Assembly: GCA_035906055.1 (NCBI GenBank)
Contig: JAMIFV010000021.1
Coordinates: 1-64,000, forward strand
DNA from: JAMIFV01 sp035906055
Lineage (GTDB): Bacteria > Pseudomonadota > Alphaproteobacteria > Rickettsiales > JABCZZ01
Length of the DNA stretch: 64,000 bases
Direction of reading: 5' to 3'
This document shows, piece after piece, positions 49,560-58,445 of the stretch. Under the pieces are notes generated by a model. It had not been told where the DNA came from. It worked only from the letters and a program-made list of their open reading frames with translations, and ran no database searches. The translations under genes and the position numbers were made by a program. Within the stretch, counting starts at the first letter, position 1. Each line of letters opens with the position of its first letter.

Positions 49560-49963
49560 AACGGCGGCGTCCAGGAAAATGGCGGAAGGTCGGTGTAGGA
49601 GAATGACGCGCCACCGAGCACAAAAGGAACGGGTATCTGGCACTTTGTAACCTTGAGCGCAATCCTCACCCCGTTGGGCGTCATGCCGCGCACTTTATCG
49701 AACAATTGTACGCAGAGATATTCTATCAGGCGGAATTCCCTGCCCCTGCACATGGCTTCCAGCGCGTTGCTTATCTTGTCATAGCAGATGAAGTCGCCCT
49801 TATCGGCGAAAGACGGCTCGGCCAGATCCGGCGTGTAAAAGGCAAGGTCCACCTCCACATGCTGTATCTGCGCGCGCTCTTCCTTTTCGCAGCCGAGCCT
49901 GACGCCCAGGCGGATGCGGTTGACACGCAGCACATTATTATAGGATACGGGTGCTTGTTGCAT
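49553..49963 (-). CDS. folB: Dihydroneopterin aldolase family protein
   Basis: FolB cleaves dihydroneopterin to hydroxymethyldihydropterin. The 136-residue protein has the tunnelling-fold pattern: LGCEKEERAQIQHVEVDLAF near the N-terminus, CYDKISNALEA, and FRLIEYLCVQLFDKVR with the catalytic-region glutamate. It is the first gene of a tight minus-strand folB-folK-folP-folC operon whose members overlap by a few bases each. Confidence 0.93.
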   Translation of the reverse strand: MQQAPVSYNNVLRVNRIRLGVRLGCEKEERAQIQHVEVDLAFYTPDLAEPSFADKGDFICYDKISNALEAMCRGREFRLIEYLCVQLFDKVRGMTPNGVRIALKVTKCQIPVPFVLGGASFSYTDLPPFSWTPPLC

Positions 49964-50048
49964 AAGGCCGCCATTACTGACACACTGCCTGCCAAATGCA
50001 AGTTAAAAACCCAAGGGTTTCCGTCCGCCGCACCAACCAGACAAGGCC

Positions 50049-50888
50049 ATGAATATACTCTATATTAACGGCAGTTTTCTGCCTTCGGACCAGGCGTCAT
50101 TGTCGGTGGATGAACGGGGTTTCCGCTTCGGCGACGGGGTGTTTGAGACCATTGCGCTGCATGGCGGGGTGCCCTACCTTCTGGAATACCATCTGCAGCG
50201 TTTGCAGGAAGGGCTGAAAGCCATCCATATGCAGGCGCCGCTTTCTTTTGATACCGTCATACGCGAAGTGGTGGCAGCGAATAAAGCCAGGGAAGGTATC
50301 ATAAGGGTGTATGTCAGCCGTGGCGTCGGCAGCCAGGGTTACCTGCCCGTCACTCCCGCGCCTGCGCCCACCGTGCTGGTGCAGCTGATGCCGCCCATTA
50401 CCCTGCTGCGCTCACCGGTAAAACTCTGGCTGTCCGGTTACGAAAAAATATCGCCGCGCGCCCTTCCCACCCATGCCAAGCTGGCGCAGGGATTGAACGC
50501 AACGCTCGCCCGTATGCAGGCGCGTGAACAGGGCTGCCATGACGCGCTGCAACTGAGCGCCAGCGGCCATATCAGCGAAGCCAGTTCCGCCAATATCTTC
50601 TGGGTGAAACAGGGCAGGCTCTATACCCCGCCGCTTGCAAGCGGAGCGCTGGCAGGCGTTACGCGCAGGCGGATCATGGAGATGGCGGGCGACGTAAGCG
50701 AATGTGATGCCACGCCTGACGCACTGCAGCATGCGGACGAAGTATTCCTCACCAACGCGACAACCGGCATCACGTCCGTGGAAACGTTGCTTCCGCTTAA
50801 TTACACATGGAAAAACACACAAAAAGCAGCCGCTCTGGCGCAGCAGCGCGAAGCAGATATCAAGGCGTATACCGGCAACCGGAGTTAG
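50049..50888 (+). CDS. pabC: Aminodeoxychorismate lyase (class IV aminotransferase family)
   Basis: PabC releases pyruvate and p-aminobenzoate from aminodeoxychorismate. The 279-residue PLP fold-type IV protein has DERGFRFGDGVFETI (residues 21-35), the lysine-bearing LPTHAKLAQGLNATLAR near 141-157 and SEASSANIFWVKQG. D-amino-acid or branched-chain aminotransferases share these motifs, but pabB nearby and the folate operon on the other strand favour PabC. Confidence 0.88.
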   Translation: MNILYINGSFLPSDQASLSVDERGFRFGDGVFETIALHGGVPYLLEYHLQRLQEGLKAIHMQAPLSFDTVIREVVAANKAREGIIRVYVSRGVGSQGYLPVTPAPAPTVLVQLMPPITLLRSPVKLWLSGYEKISPRALPTHAKLAQGLNATLARMQAREQGCHDALQLSASGHISEASSANIFWVKQGRLYTPPLASGALAGVTRRRIMEMAGDVSECDATPDALQHADEVFLTNATTGITSVETLLPLNYTWKNTQKAAALAQQREADIKAYTGNRS

Positions 50889-50965
50889 AACTTGCCCGAA
50901 AAAAACCCGCCGCTATACTGCCCGTTCTTTGCATAATTACCCTATTTGAATGAAGGATTCCTGAC

Positions 50966-52693
50966 ATGAGTAAACCAGCTATCGCCGTATTTGCTGTCGC
51001 CGCCGTAGCCGCCGGGGGCTATTCCGCTTACTGGTTCAAAAAATCGGAAGACTTCAAGCAACAGATGATCACCAACATCACCGAACTCAACGCCAAGGTG
51101 AAGCCCCTCATCAAGGACGGTGAATTCCTGCGTTATGAGTCCGTGCAGTCCAGCGGCTACCCCTTTGCCATGAAGCTCACGCTCACCAAACCCGTGATGC
51201 AGCTTCCGGCAAGCGCTATAATGAAGCAGGCGCCCAAAGAGTCGTGGAAAGGAGATATCTCCCCTGAATTCGAATGGACCGAAGAACTCGGCTGGGGCGA
51301 TAGCGTATCGCTCTCATCCGACGTGCTGGGCAGCAAGTTTGAAGCGACGCTCAACGGTGACATACACTGGAAAACCACAGCAGGCGGCACGGTTCGCCAC
51401 ACCATGGTGGCAAGCTCCGCCACGCCGCTCACCTGCGAACTGAAGACCAAACCGTCCGGCTTCCTCGTCACTTATCCGCAGTTCAAGGACGCAGAATCGT
51501 TCTTTGAAGCATTCGAGGCCATCAACTGCGGCTCCAGCGCCAGCGTGATAAAAGACGCCACCGGCGCTACCATCGCCACAACGGACAGCTACCGCCTTGG
51601 TATCACCAACGTCATCAATGCAGGCCACCGCAACGCAGGCCTGAAGTATCAGGTCATCAACAACGAATACCTCGCGGCGGGTGACATTATCGTTACGAAC
51701 TATATGAACATCGTCGCCGAGGCGTTCAAGCAGACGCCCCAGAAACTGACCTATTCACTCTCGGAAATGGGCAAGAACAATATCAATGTCGACATCGCCT
51801 ATAACGGCCCCGACAACGCCGCCGCCATTGACAACCCCAATTCCAGACTGTCGCTCGACATCAACGCGCTGGACCTCAATTCGAACCTGCTTAATTCCAA
51901 CAACAACCTCCATTTACTCATCGAACCGCAGGGTGACAACCGCAGGATCGCGCTCAAAAGTGATTCCAAGACCAACATCTCTGAACGCTATGACCAGATC
52001 CTGGCCGACAATATCAAGTTGACGCTGACCGATCTGGCGAGCACAGAAGGCAAGACCGGCAAGGAACTGGACATCGCACACAGCGTGCAGAAATTCGGTT
52101 CCATCGACTCCCTCGTCGAAGCCGCCCTGCCCAAGCTGCACAAACAGGGCGATATCACCCTCCATGTGGACATGGAAGCGGTCGGCAAGAAGCTGGCCGA
52201 CAGCTCCGAAGGCCAGGCAAAGATCAGCGCGTTCGACATCCTGACGTCGCTTTACGGCGTCAAGCTGAAAGGCGATCTGGCAGCGATCAAGAATCAGTCG
52301 GCCGCCAGCAATGTGGACATCACGTGCCTCAGCTGCGACACGATGATCGACGACATCGCCCGTTACTTCATCCGCTTTGCGAGCTACATTAACACCGTGG
52401 CTCCCGATACCAGGACTCCTGTTGCTTCGCCTGATCTGGCCAACGGCGTCAAGACGTTCATACGCAGCGTCGCGCTCAACGGCAGCGATCCGGCAGCCAA
52501 GGACCTTAATATCCAGCTCGTGATGAAGGAATCCGGCGATTTCACTGTCAGCGGCAAACCCGTTACGGAAGCCATGCAGTCCTACATGACCAATGTAGTG
52601 CCGCATCTTCCCAGGGAAGAAACGCCTTCCATCCCGCCTGAGCAGATGCCGCCGGAATTCCGCGAGCAGATGCTGAACCCGTCTGCACAATAA
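50966..52693 (+). CDS. Hypothetical membrane-anchored periplasmic protein
   Basis: The 575-residue protein has an N-terminal transmembrane anchor (about residues 4-22, AIAVFAVAAVAAGGYSAYWF), followed by a long beta-rich domain with ESVQSSGYPFAMKLTLTKPV, the style of DUF2125/DUF945-type cell-envelope proteins. Four cysteines lie in the extracytoplasmic part, including CLSCD. It stands between pabC and pabB in the same direction. I cannot assign a function, and a folate role is unlikely from its topology. Confidence 0.8.
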   Translation: MSKPAIAVFAVAAVAAGGYSAYWFKKSEDFKQQMITNITELNAKVKPLIKDGEFLRYESVQSSGYPFAMKLTLTKPVMQLPASAIMKQAPKESWKGDISPEFEWTEELGWGDSVSLSSDVLGSKFEATLNGDIHWKTTAGGTVRHTMVASSATPLTCELKTKPSGFLVTYPQFKDAESFFEAFEAINCGSSASVIKDATGATIATTDSYRLGITNVINAGHRNAGLKYQVINNEYLAAGDIIVTNYMNIVAEAFKQTPQKLTYSLSEMGKNNINVDIAYNGPDNAAAIDNPNSRLSLDINALDLNSNLLNSNNNLHLLIEPQGDNRRIALKSDSKTNISERYDQILADNIKLTLTDLASTEGKTGKELDIAHSVQKFGSIDSLVEAALPKLHKQGDITLHVDMEAVGKKLADSSEGQAKISAFDILTSLYGVKLKGDLAAIKNQSAASNVDITCLSCDTMIDDIARYFIRFASYINTVAPDTRTPVASPDLANGVKTFIRSVALNGSDPAAKDLNIQLVMKESGDFTVSGKPVTEAMQSYMTNVVPHLPREETPSIPPEQMPPEFREQMLNPSAQ

Positions 52694-52703
52694 GCGCTGA
52701 GCT

Positions 52704-53999
52704 GTGCAGCCAGAGCCCCTCGCGTGGGTGTCCCCCCTGAAGGCGGCAGCACTGGCTGCGGATAACGCTACACACTGGGCGCTGCTCTATTCGGGGCAGC
52801 GCCTTTCCTTTACCGGGCGTTTTTCCTATCTGTGCCTGCATCCGCAGGAGAGCGTGGCCTACCCCGACTTCAGCCGCATCGCAGCGAAACTCTCCGCCAG
52901 CCGTACGCGCTTTGATAATGCGTGGTTCGGTTATCTCGGTTACGAGATGCTGCACGACACGGAACGCTTTGGCGTTAGCGCGCCGCAGTTCATCGCATTG
53001 CCCGTATCGTGCTTTACGCGTTACGGCATCATCCTCGCGTTCGACCACGACACCAGCACCCTCACCGCCTACAGGGAGCCGGACAGAAAGCTGCCGGAGT
53101 GGTTATACGCAGAACCTTTGCCGCGCGCATTGTCTCGGCCAGCGGTTAGCAGCATTACTTCGCCCATGTCGCGCGCGCAGTATCTCAAAGCCGTGGAAGA
53201 CACCAAAGCGGCCATCGCCCGCGGCGAATTCTACCAGGCCAATATCACGCGCAAATTCACCGGCAGCTTCGCTGGCAAACCGGACAGCTTCGATCTTTTC
53301 CGCAGGCTGTGCGACGCAAGCCCCGCCGCCTACAGCGCCTATCTGCGCATGGGCGACATCTCTGTTCTTTCCTCAAGCCCGGAATGCTTCCTCACCGTGC
53401 AGCCGGGCGGGCGTATGGAAACCCGGCCGATCAAAGGCACCGCCGCACGCCTGGGCGATGCAGCCCAAGACCAGCGCCAGCGCGAACGCCTGCACACAAG
53501 CGAGAAAGACCGCGCCGAGAACCTGATGATCGTGGACCTCATGCGCAACGACCTTGCGCGCTCCTGCGAAACCGGCAGCATCCTTGTGCGCGGCCTGTTC
53601 GAGGTGACCTCCTACGCCACGCTGCATCATATGTCCTCTACCGTTATCGGGCAGAAACGCAGTGATACTCCCACGCTGGAAGCGGTGAAACGCTGTTTCC
53701 CGCCGGGATCGATGACGGGCGCGCCCAAGATACGCGCCATCGAATGGTGCATGCAGCAGGAGAATATAAGGCGCGGCGTCTATAGCGGAGCGCTCGGCTG
53801 GTTCGGCGGTGACGGCTCCTGTGACCTTTCCGTGGTCATCCGCACGCTGGCGCTGCAGAATGAACGGTTCGAGTTCCAGGTGGGCGGCGGCATCATTTCC
53901 GACTCAGACCCCGAGAGCGAATGGCAGGAAACACTGACCAAGGCACGCGGCATCATGAAAGCGCTGGGCGTGGATATTAAAATATTAGAGAATATATAA
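52704..53999 (+). CDS. pabB: Aminodeoxychorismate synthase component I
   Basis: PabB makes aminodeoxychorismate from chorismate and ammonia. The 431-residue chorismate-binding protein has PIKGTAARLG with the active-site lysine, AENLMIVDLMRNDLARSCE, FPPGSMTGAPKIRAIE and GGGIISDSDPESEWQET. The GTG start at 52704 lies 10 bp after the preceding stop and its RBS is weak (GAG). The PIKG motif distinguishes it from anthranilate synthase, which has PIAG. Confidence 0.95.
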   Translation: MQPEPLAWVSPLKAAALAADNATHWALLYSGQRLSFTGRFSYLCLHPQESVAYPDFSRIAAKLSASRTRFDNAWFGYLGYEMLHDTERFGVSAPQFIALPVSCFTRYGIILAFDHDTSTLTAYREPDRKLPEWLYAEPLPRALSRPAVSSITSPMSRAQYLKAVEDTKAAIARGEFYQANITRKFTGSFAGKPDSFDLFRRLCDASPAAYSAYLRMGDISVLSSSPECFLTVQPGGRMETRPIKGTAARLGDAAQDQRQRERLHTSEKDRAENLMIVDLMRNDLARSCETGSILVRGLFEVTSYATLHHMSSTVIGQKRSDTPTLEAVKRCFPPGSMTGAPKIRAIEWCMQQENIRRGVYSGALGWFGGDGSCDLSVVIRTLALQNERFEFQVGGGIISDSDPESEWQETLTKARGIMKALGVDIKILENI

Positions 54000-54453
54000 T
54001 ATTATGAGGGGGGTGTTGCGCCCACGCCACCGCTCCCCCCTCTAAAGGGGTCGTCGCTACGCTCCTCCACGCATACGGCTACGCACTGGAATCAAATCTT
54101 TCGTCATCCTGAGGAGCAAAGCGACGAAGGATATCCTTGTTGTGCCAGGTTCAGGACTCGTTAAATTCTTGCTTGCTTTTTCTCTCCCTTTGGGGGGAGA
54201 GGACGCGTTTGCCTTGGGTTTAGCTTTAGCTAAGCCCTTAGGCAAACCGAGGTGAGGGGGCGCGTGTAAATTCACCCTCACCCAGCTCCGGCTAAGCTGC
54301 TGCGCAGCAAAGCCTGCGCAACCCTCTCCCGCTTTGCAGGAGAGGGAAAGTCAGGAGTCTTGAACCTGGTCGTGAAAAAGGCTGAATGCGATTAATGAGT
54401 CCTGACCCTAAGGAAGCAAGAATATCCTTCGCTGCGCTCAGGATGACGAAAGA
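54000..54453. other. 454-bp gene-free repeat nest between pabB and a lysR gene
   Basis: No gene is visible. It is made of a GC-rich two-hairpin repeat (54006-54078) and a 363-bp inverted-repeat-bounded structure with inner palindromes (54094-54456). Confidence 0.75.
54006..54078 (+). repeat. GC-rich two-hairpin repeat (copy 6)
   Basis: GGGGGGTGTTGCGCCC, then GCTCCCCCCTCTAAAGGGG, then TCGTCGCTACGCTCCTCCAC and GCATACGG. It begins 6 bp after the pabB stop. Confidence 0.8.
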
Positions 54454-54456
54454 TTA
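54094..54456. mobile_element. MITE-like inverted-repeat element of 363 bp
   Basis: Perfect 19-bp terminal inverted repeats (AATCTTTCGTCATCCTGAG) are followed by inexact pairs (GCGACGAAGGATATCC against GAATATCCTTCGCTGC; CCAGGTTCAGGACTC against GAGTCTTGAACCTGG) and internal hairpins CCCTCTCC...GGAGAGGG and TCTCCCTTTGGGGGGAGA. The right edge overlaps the stop codon of the lysR gene. No protein-coding frame is evident inside. Confidence 0.65.
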
Positions 54457-55347
54457 AAACCTGACTTCGGCCAGTTTGCGCTGGATGAATTCCTTGAACA
54501 CTTTCACGCGTTTGGAATGGCGCAGTTCCGACGGATAGGTGAAGAACACATCCGCCGAGGGGCCTTTGAGCTCGGGCAATATGCGCGTGATGCCTTTTGC
54601 GCCCTGCGCAAGGTAATCCGGCAGCGCGGCGATGCCGCAGCCATTTTCCACCGCATGCAGGATGCCGGTGAGGTTGTTGACCTTGAACACGGGCTTGCGC
54701 TCGGCGGATTTCGCCTTGCGGCCCGCGCTGAGTATCCAGTTCATTTCGGGAAATGGCAGTTGCCCTTCATCGCCGTAAGTGATGAGGATATGGTTATCGA
54801 GGTCATCGCCGGTCTTGGGCACGCCGCGCAGGCGCAGGTAATCGTTCGACGCATAGATGGAGTTATGCAGCGTCACGATCTGGCGCTGGATAAGATCGGG
54901 CTGGCGCGCCGGGTTCAGGCGGATAGCCGCATCCGCTTCACGCATCAACAGATCGAGCTCGCGGTCGTCGATCAGCAGCGTGAGCTGGATCTCGGGGTAA
55001 AGCTCATGAAACTCGCGTATATGCTTGGTCAGCCACACCGTGCCAAATCCCACCGGCGCAGTAATGCGCAACGGCCCGCGTGGCCGGTCGCGGCTTTCCA
55101 TCAGCGCGTTCTCGGTGGCGGAGAGTTTGGTGAATACGTCGGATACGGTCTGGAACAATATTTCACCCTGCTCGGTCAGCAGCAGCCCGCGCGCGTGGCG
55201 GTGGAACAAGGTCACCTGCAGATGTTCTTCCAGCGCAGCCACCTGGCGGCTGACCGCCGACTGGCTGAGGTTGAGCGCTTCACCCGCGCGGGTAAAGCTC
55301 TGCGACTGTGCAACGGTGTAGAATATGCGGAGTTTGTCCCAATCCAT
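54454..55347 (-). CDS. LysR family transcriptional regulator
   Basis: The 297-residue protein has the N-terminal LysR winged helix-turn-helix (MDWDKLRIFYTVAQSQSFTR and LNLSQSAVSRQVAALEEHL) and the periplasmic-binding-like effector domain (LRITAPVGFGTVWLTKHIRE onward). It is of normal length. No obvious target gene is divergently adjacent: the next plus-strand gene is of unknown function and starts 273 bp away. The effector cannot be told. Confidence 0.93.
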   Translation of the reverse strand: MDWDKLRIFYTVAQSQSFTRAGEALNLSQSAVSRQVAALEEHLQVTLFHRHARGLLLTEQGEILFQTVSDVFTKLSATENALMESRDRPRGPLRITAPVGFGTVWLTKHIREFHELYPEIQLTLLIDDRELDLLMREADAAIRLNPARQPDLIQRQIVTLHNSIYASNDYLRLRGVPKTGDDLDNHILITYGDEGQLPFPEMNWILSAGRKAKSAERKPVFKVNNLTGILHAVENGCGIAALPDYLAQGAKGITRILPELKGPSADVFFTYPSELRHSKRVKVFKEFIQRKLAEVRF

Positions 55348-55508
55348 CGTAAAACCTCTTATAGAGCAGGATATTACTTCAAATTATCGAACTTTAAAGC
55401 GAAAACGGGGTAAGTCGCCTGTGCAAGCAAAAAGGCGAGCTTTGCCGTTACGCGCCACCATTCTTACATTTAGCAAATACAGGTTTTAGATGAATACATA
55501 TCAAAGCA

Positions 55509-55536
55509 TTGATATAGAAATATAATATATTATAAA
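55509..55536 (+). promoter_or_regulatory. Candidate sigma-70 promoter of the unknown gene cluster
   Basis: TTGATA and TATAAA are separated by 16 bp in a very AT-rich stretch, about 85 bp before the start at 55621. Each hexamer matches 5 of 6 consensus bases. Confidence 0.5.
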
Positions 55537-55620
55537 AATACAAGTAACAATCCTTCATAAAACTGTAACATTGAAGTGGTAGACTACACTTAGTTAACTA
55601 CACTACGAATATGTTTAATT

Positions 55621-56412
55621 ATGGCTGATACGAACCGCTCAGACACTACTACTGCGTCAAACTTCTCACTTGAAGCGTCGGCACATTATATAAAATGGGC
55701 ATATACTTTCATGGAAAGATATTACCAACATAAGGGGAAGAAACTGGGTGATAGAACAGCTCCTAAAATCGCTATAGACCAGCTTAAAGCGTTAAATGTT
55801 GGAATTTCAAAAGTTCTTGATACTCCAGAAGCGGAGCGCGATGCTGCCATTGCCGAATTCAGTTACCAGAAGCGGGGAGAGATACCGACATTTCTTTGCG
55901 CCGCCCTTACGTTAGCGCGGGCTGTTGCTGCAGATGATAAAAGCATTAGCGCCGTGACTGAAACGCCTGACAATCATGACCCGAGCCTTAAAGCGCTTAC
56001 AAAAGAAAATTTCACCAAACTTGCAAACGGATTAGCCGCAAGCCTGCGCTATTTTGGTGGAATGCATGCAAGATCCACAAAATCCCAGAGGACGTTCCAG
56101 CCTAAGCTTTATGGCAATGGCACTGATCTCCAAAGATTAAATAGCCGTATGAACAGTTCAACCATTCCCCTTATATACGGCGATAGTAATAATGTGGACG
56201 GAAAAAAGATTCCATCAGCAATAGGTGCATATATGCTTTCGGTAGAATATGGTTTTCATGCCATATGCGATGCCTGTGGTGAAGCATTTAAGAGTTATGT
56301 TGATGGCTTTGATGGCATCAAATCTCTGGAAAGCAAACCAGCGCCTGACACTTCACAGCACTTCCAGAGCCTGGTGGCTGGATCTCGCAACGGCTCAATC
56401 AATAAATCTTAG
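55621..56412 (+). CDS. Hypothetical protein
   Basis: I do not recognise this 263-residue protein. It is soluble and mostly helical, with SLEASAHYIKWAYTFMERYY near the N-terminus, and an ICDAC cysteine pair near residue 220. It is clearly AT-richer than the surrounding housekeeping genes. It opens a run of three or four same-strand unknown genes (to 58018), separated by 7 bp from or overlapping the next, so they look like one recently gained unit. Confidence 0.75.
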   Translation: MADTNRSDTTTASNFSLEASAHYIKWAYTFMERYYQHKGKKLGDRTAPKIAIDQLKALNVGISKVLDTPEAERDAAIAEFSYQKRGEIPTFLCAALTLARAVAADDKSISAVTETPDNHDPSLKALTKENFTKLANGLAASLRYFGGMHARSTKSQRTFQPKLYGNGTDLQRLNSRMNSSTIPLIYGDSNNVDGKKIPSAIGAYMLSVEYGFHAICDACGEAFKSYVDGFDGIKSLESKPAPDTSQHFQSLVAGSRNGSINKS

Positions 56413-56419
56413 GCTGAAA

Positions 56420-56890
56420 ATGAGCGAACCAACCGTAGCTGCCAATACATCAAACCTACCGGAAATTAATGTCTGGATGCCTACACGTGAATCGTATCCC
56501 GACAGCCCGGATATACAGCGCATTGAAACTGCGAGAATACTCAAGCTGCAACGCCATGCTGAAGGTATAAAACAGCTGATCGCTGATCATTTGCCTGGAC
56601 TTGGCATTACAAGGGCTGATCTGGTCCCCGGAAATTCCCCGCTGAAGACCGCTGAGGACTTCGACAGAGATTACACCTTAATACTTAATACTGGTAAAAC
56701 ATTATACTCTGGCGATGGCCCTAACTCGGTTACTCCCATAATCAGGGGTATTGAAGAACTGACACGGGATAAAACAACGGGTACCGCAGGGCTGGACGGT
56801 CACATACAAGGCAGAATTGCTGATTTCGATAAAGTTGTCTCTGATGCGAAGTTCATAAAATTTACACCGTTAAGGTTATCCCTTGCCTGA
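56420..56890 (+). CDS. Hypothetical protein
   Basis: This unrecognised protein has 156 residues. The ATG at 56420 (MSEPTVAANTSN) lies 7 bp after the preceding stop; the longer frame upstream overlaps the previous gene and is not convincing. No membrane segment or motif is visible; the centre (ILKLQRHAEGIKQLIADHLP) is helical. The stop overlaps the TTG start of the next frame by eight bases. Confidence 0.7.
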   Translation: MSEPTVAANTSNLPEINVWMPTRESYPDSPDIQRIETARILKLQRHAEGIKQLIADHLPGLGITRADLVPGNSPLKTAEDFDRDYTLILNTGKTLYSGDGPNSVTPIIRGIEELTRDKTTGTAGLDGHIQGRIADFDKVVSDAKFIKFTPLRLSLA

Positions 56891-57599
56891 AGCTCCCGCA
56901 GAACCCAAGCAGCCACAAGCCATTGCACTTGATGCGGATCGCCGCACCATTATGGAAGCGGGCGAACATATCGCCGCCGCAAACCGTGCCATTGCCGCCG
57001 CCAACACAAACCCGAAAAACGGACAGCCTGTACCCGAGAATAAAACAATAGGCAATGGTGGCCAGGAAGCCATGAAGTCAATCAAGAACCAGCGCGACGC
57101 TTATGGCCACTCTACTGCGCCTGTTATCGAGGGTTCTCAGTATTCCGATGCGCAGAACCAGCAACGTCTTGTCAACAAAGCAAAAGAAGCCAGCAAAGAA
57201 CTCAGCGCCAGAATTAAAACCCTCGAAACAAGGCTTGTGGAAGAGAAAGAACCTAAGAAGCTTACACCAGCACAAAGGGAACAGGTCGAGATTGCAGTTA
57301 AAGAACTCAAAGCGGCACAGGAAACCCTTGACCCACTTGCCAAGAATGGCCCGACAAAAGCAACAGAACTGACTGACCGGGACAGGGCACGCGCTGATGA
57401 AATGGACACACTGCGTAGAGGAAATGCTCACCAGAGCGTTGCAGTCAGCCAGCTTACGCCTGAGCAGCGCAGAGAACGCGGAATGAGCGGAATGCTATTG
57501 CGCATAATGACAACCCAAAAGAATCGCATCAGCATTCACCAACAAAGCCCAACAAAGCGACCGGCGTTGCTGCGGTGGCAGGTGGGGCAATTGCCTTAG
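56883..57599 (+). CDS. Hypothetical protein, N-terminal part, probably frameshifted
   Basis: The frame starts at a TTG (56883) with TAAGG 7 bp upstream. About 190 residues look real: helical, Ala/Lys/Glu-rich, with a probable coiled coil (SKELSARIKTLETRLVEEKE). After about QLTPEQRRERG (near 57480) the sequence becomes unlike a protein (LLRWQVGQLP), while the natural-looking continuation AHNDNPKESHQHSPTKPNKA appears in another frame and runs into the next reading frame. I infer one gene of about 378 codons broken by a single-base change near 57465-57490, or a sequencing error. Confidence 0.65.
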   Translation: MPEAPAEPKQPQAIALDADRRTIMEAGEHIAAANRAIAAANTNPKNGQPVPENKTIGNGGQEAMKSIKNQRDAYGHSTAPVIEGSQYSDAQNQQRLVNKAKEASKELSARIKTLETRLVEEKEPKKLTPAQREQVEIAVKELKAAQETLDPLAKNGPTKATELTDRDRARADEMDTLRRGNAHQSVAVSQLTPEQRRERGMSGMLLRIMTTQKNRISIHQQSPTKRPALLRWQVGQLP

Positions 57600-58018
57600 G
57601 CACGGCGCTTGCGACCGGCGCAAGCCCCACGCAGGCTGCCGTGCAGGCGACAGAGGCCTCCGTGCCCGGTGCCGGTGCGTTCAATCTTGCCATGAATGGC
57701 AAGATTGGCGATGCCGCTGTGAGTCTTACCGATGATATTGGTTGCGCCATCGGGGCAATGCCCGGAGCTCTGGTGGGAGCAGCAGTAACCGCTGCAGGAG
57801 TGGCAACCGCAAACCCGCCGGTTGCTTTAGGCGGGGCAGCAATTATGGTTGGCGGCGCAGCCTTCGGATGCAGCATTGGCCAACAGGCATTTACGGACAT
57901 TGCAAACAGTTTAAGAAATTACCTGAGCGGCGGCACAGAAACGCAGGTCGACCCTGCGAAACTCTCACCCACCAATACACCCGCCAGAAGCGCGGCGGCG
58001 GCGCAAGCCGAAAGGTAA
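57575..58018 (+). CDS. Hypothetical glycine/alanine-rich protein, probably the C-terminal part of the preceding gene
   Basis: The GTG at 57575 is the first start codon in the frame, but coding-like sequence in this frame extends upstream to about 57464. It has two hydrophobic Gly/Ala-rich segments (about residues 2-16, and a longer one near 60-100 with PGALVGAAVTAAGVATANPP), of glycine-zipper character, then a short polar tail ending AAAAQAER. No RBS is evident at the GTG, in keeping with its being the end of a longer protein. It is convergent with dksA. Confidence 0.6.
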   Translation: MAGGAIALGTALATGASPTQAAVQATEASVPGAGAFNLAMNGKIGDAAVSLTDDIGCAIGAMPGALVGAAVTAAGVATANPPVALGGAAIMVGGAAFGCSIGQQAFTDIANSLRNYLSGGTETQVDPAKLSPTNTPARSAAAAQAER

Positions 58019-58028
58019 CCCCTCCCGC

Positions 58029-58445
58029 CTATTCTTCGTCTACGTACTGCTTTTCAAGCTTTTCGTGGCGTTCCTGCGCTTCAATGGTCATGGTGGCCAC
58101 GGGGCGCGCTTCAAGGCGTTTCAGGCCGATCTTCTCGCCGGTCTCTTCGCAGTAACCGTAGGAACCGTCATCAATGCGGCGCAGCGCTGCGTCGATCTTG
58201 GAAATGAGCTTGAGGTAGCGGTTGCGCGTGCGCAGTTCCACGCCTGCTTCGGTTTCCAGCGAGGCACGGTCGGCAATGTCGGATTCGTGCCAGTTTTCTT
58301 CCTTCAGGTGGTCGATGGTTTCGCGGGATTCCTCAATCAGCTCCTTGCGCCAGCTCAGCAGTTTGGTCTTGAAATACTCCAACTGCTTGGCATTCATGTA
58401 CTCTTCTTTTTCCGTTGGTTTGTAGCTGGACGTTTTAGCTGACAT
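58029..58445 (-). CDS. dksA: RNA polymerase-binding transcription factor DksA
   Basis: DksA binds the RNA polymerase secondary channel and works with ppGpp. The 138-residue protein has the coiled-coil and tip region (LEYFKTKLLSWRKELIEESR through WHESDIADRASLETE) and the C-terminal globular segment YGYCEETGEKIGLKRLEARP. Only one of the four zinc cysteines remains, as in many alphaproteobacterial DksA proteins. I place the start at 58443-58445 (MSAKTSSYKPTEKEEYM), after GGGAGAG; the longer frame is not conserved. Confidence 0.95.
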   Translation of the reverse strand: MSAKTSSYKPTEKEEYMNAKQLEYFKTKLLSWRKELIEESRETIDHLKEENWHESDIADRASLETEAGVELRTRNRYLKLISKIDAALRRIDDGSYGYCEETGEKIGLKRLEARPVATMTIEAQERHEKLEKQYVDEE

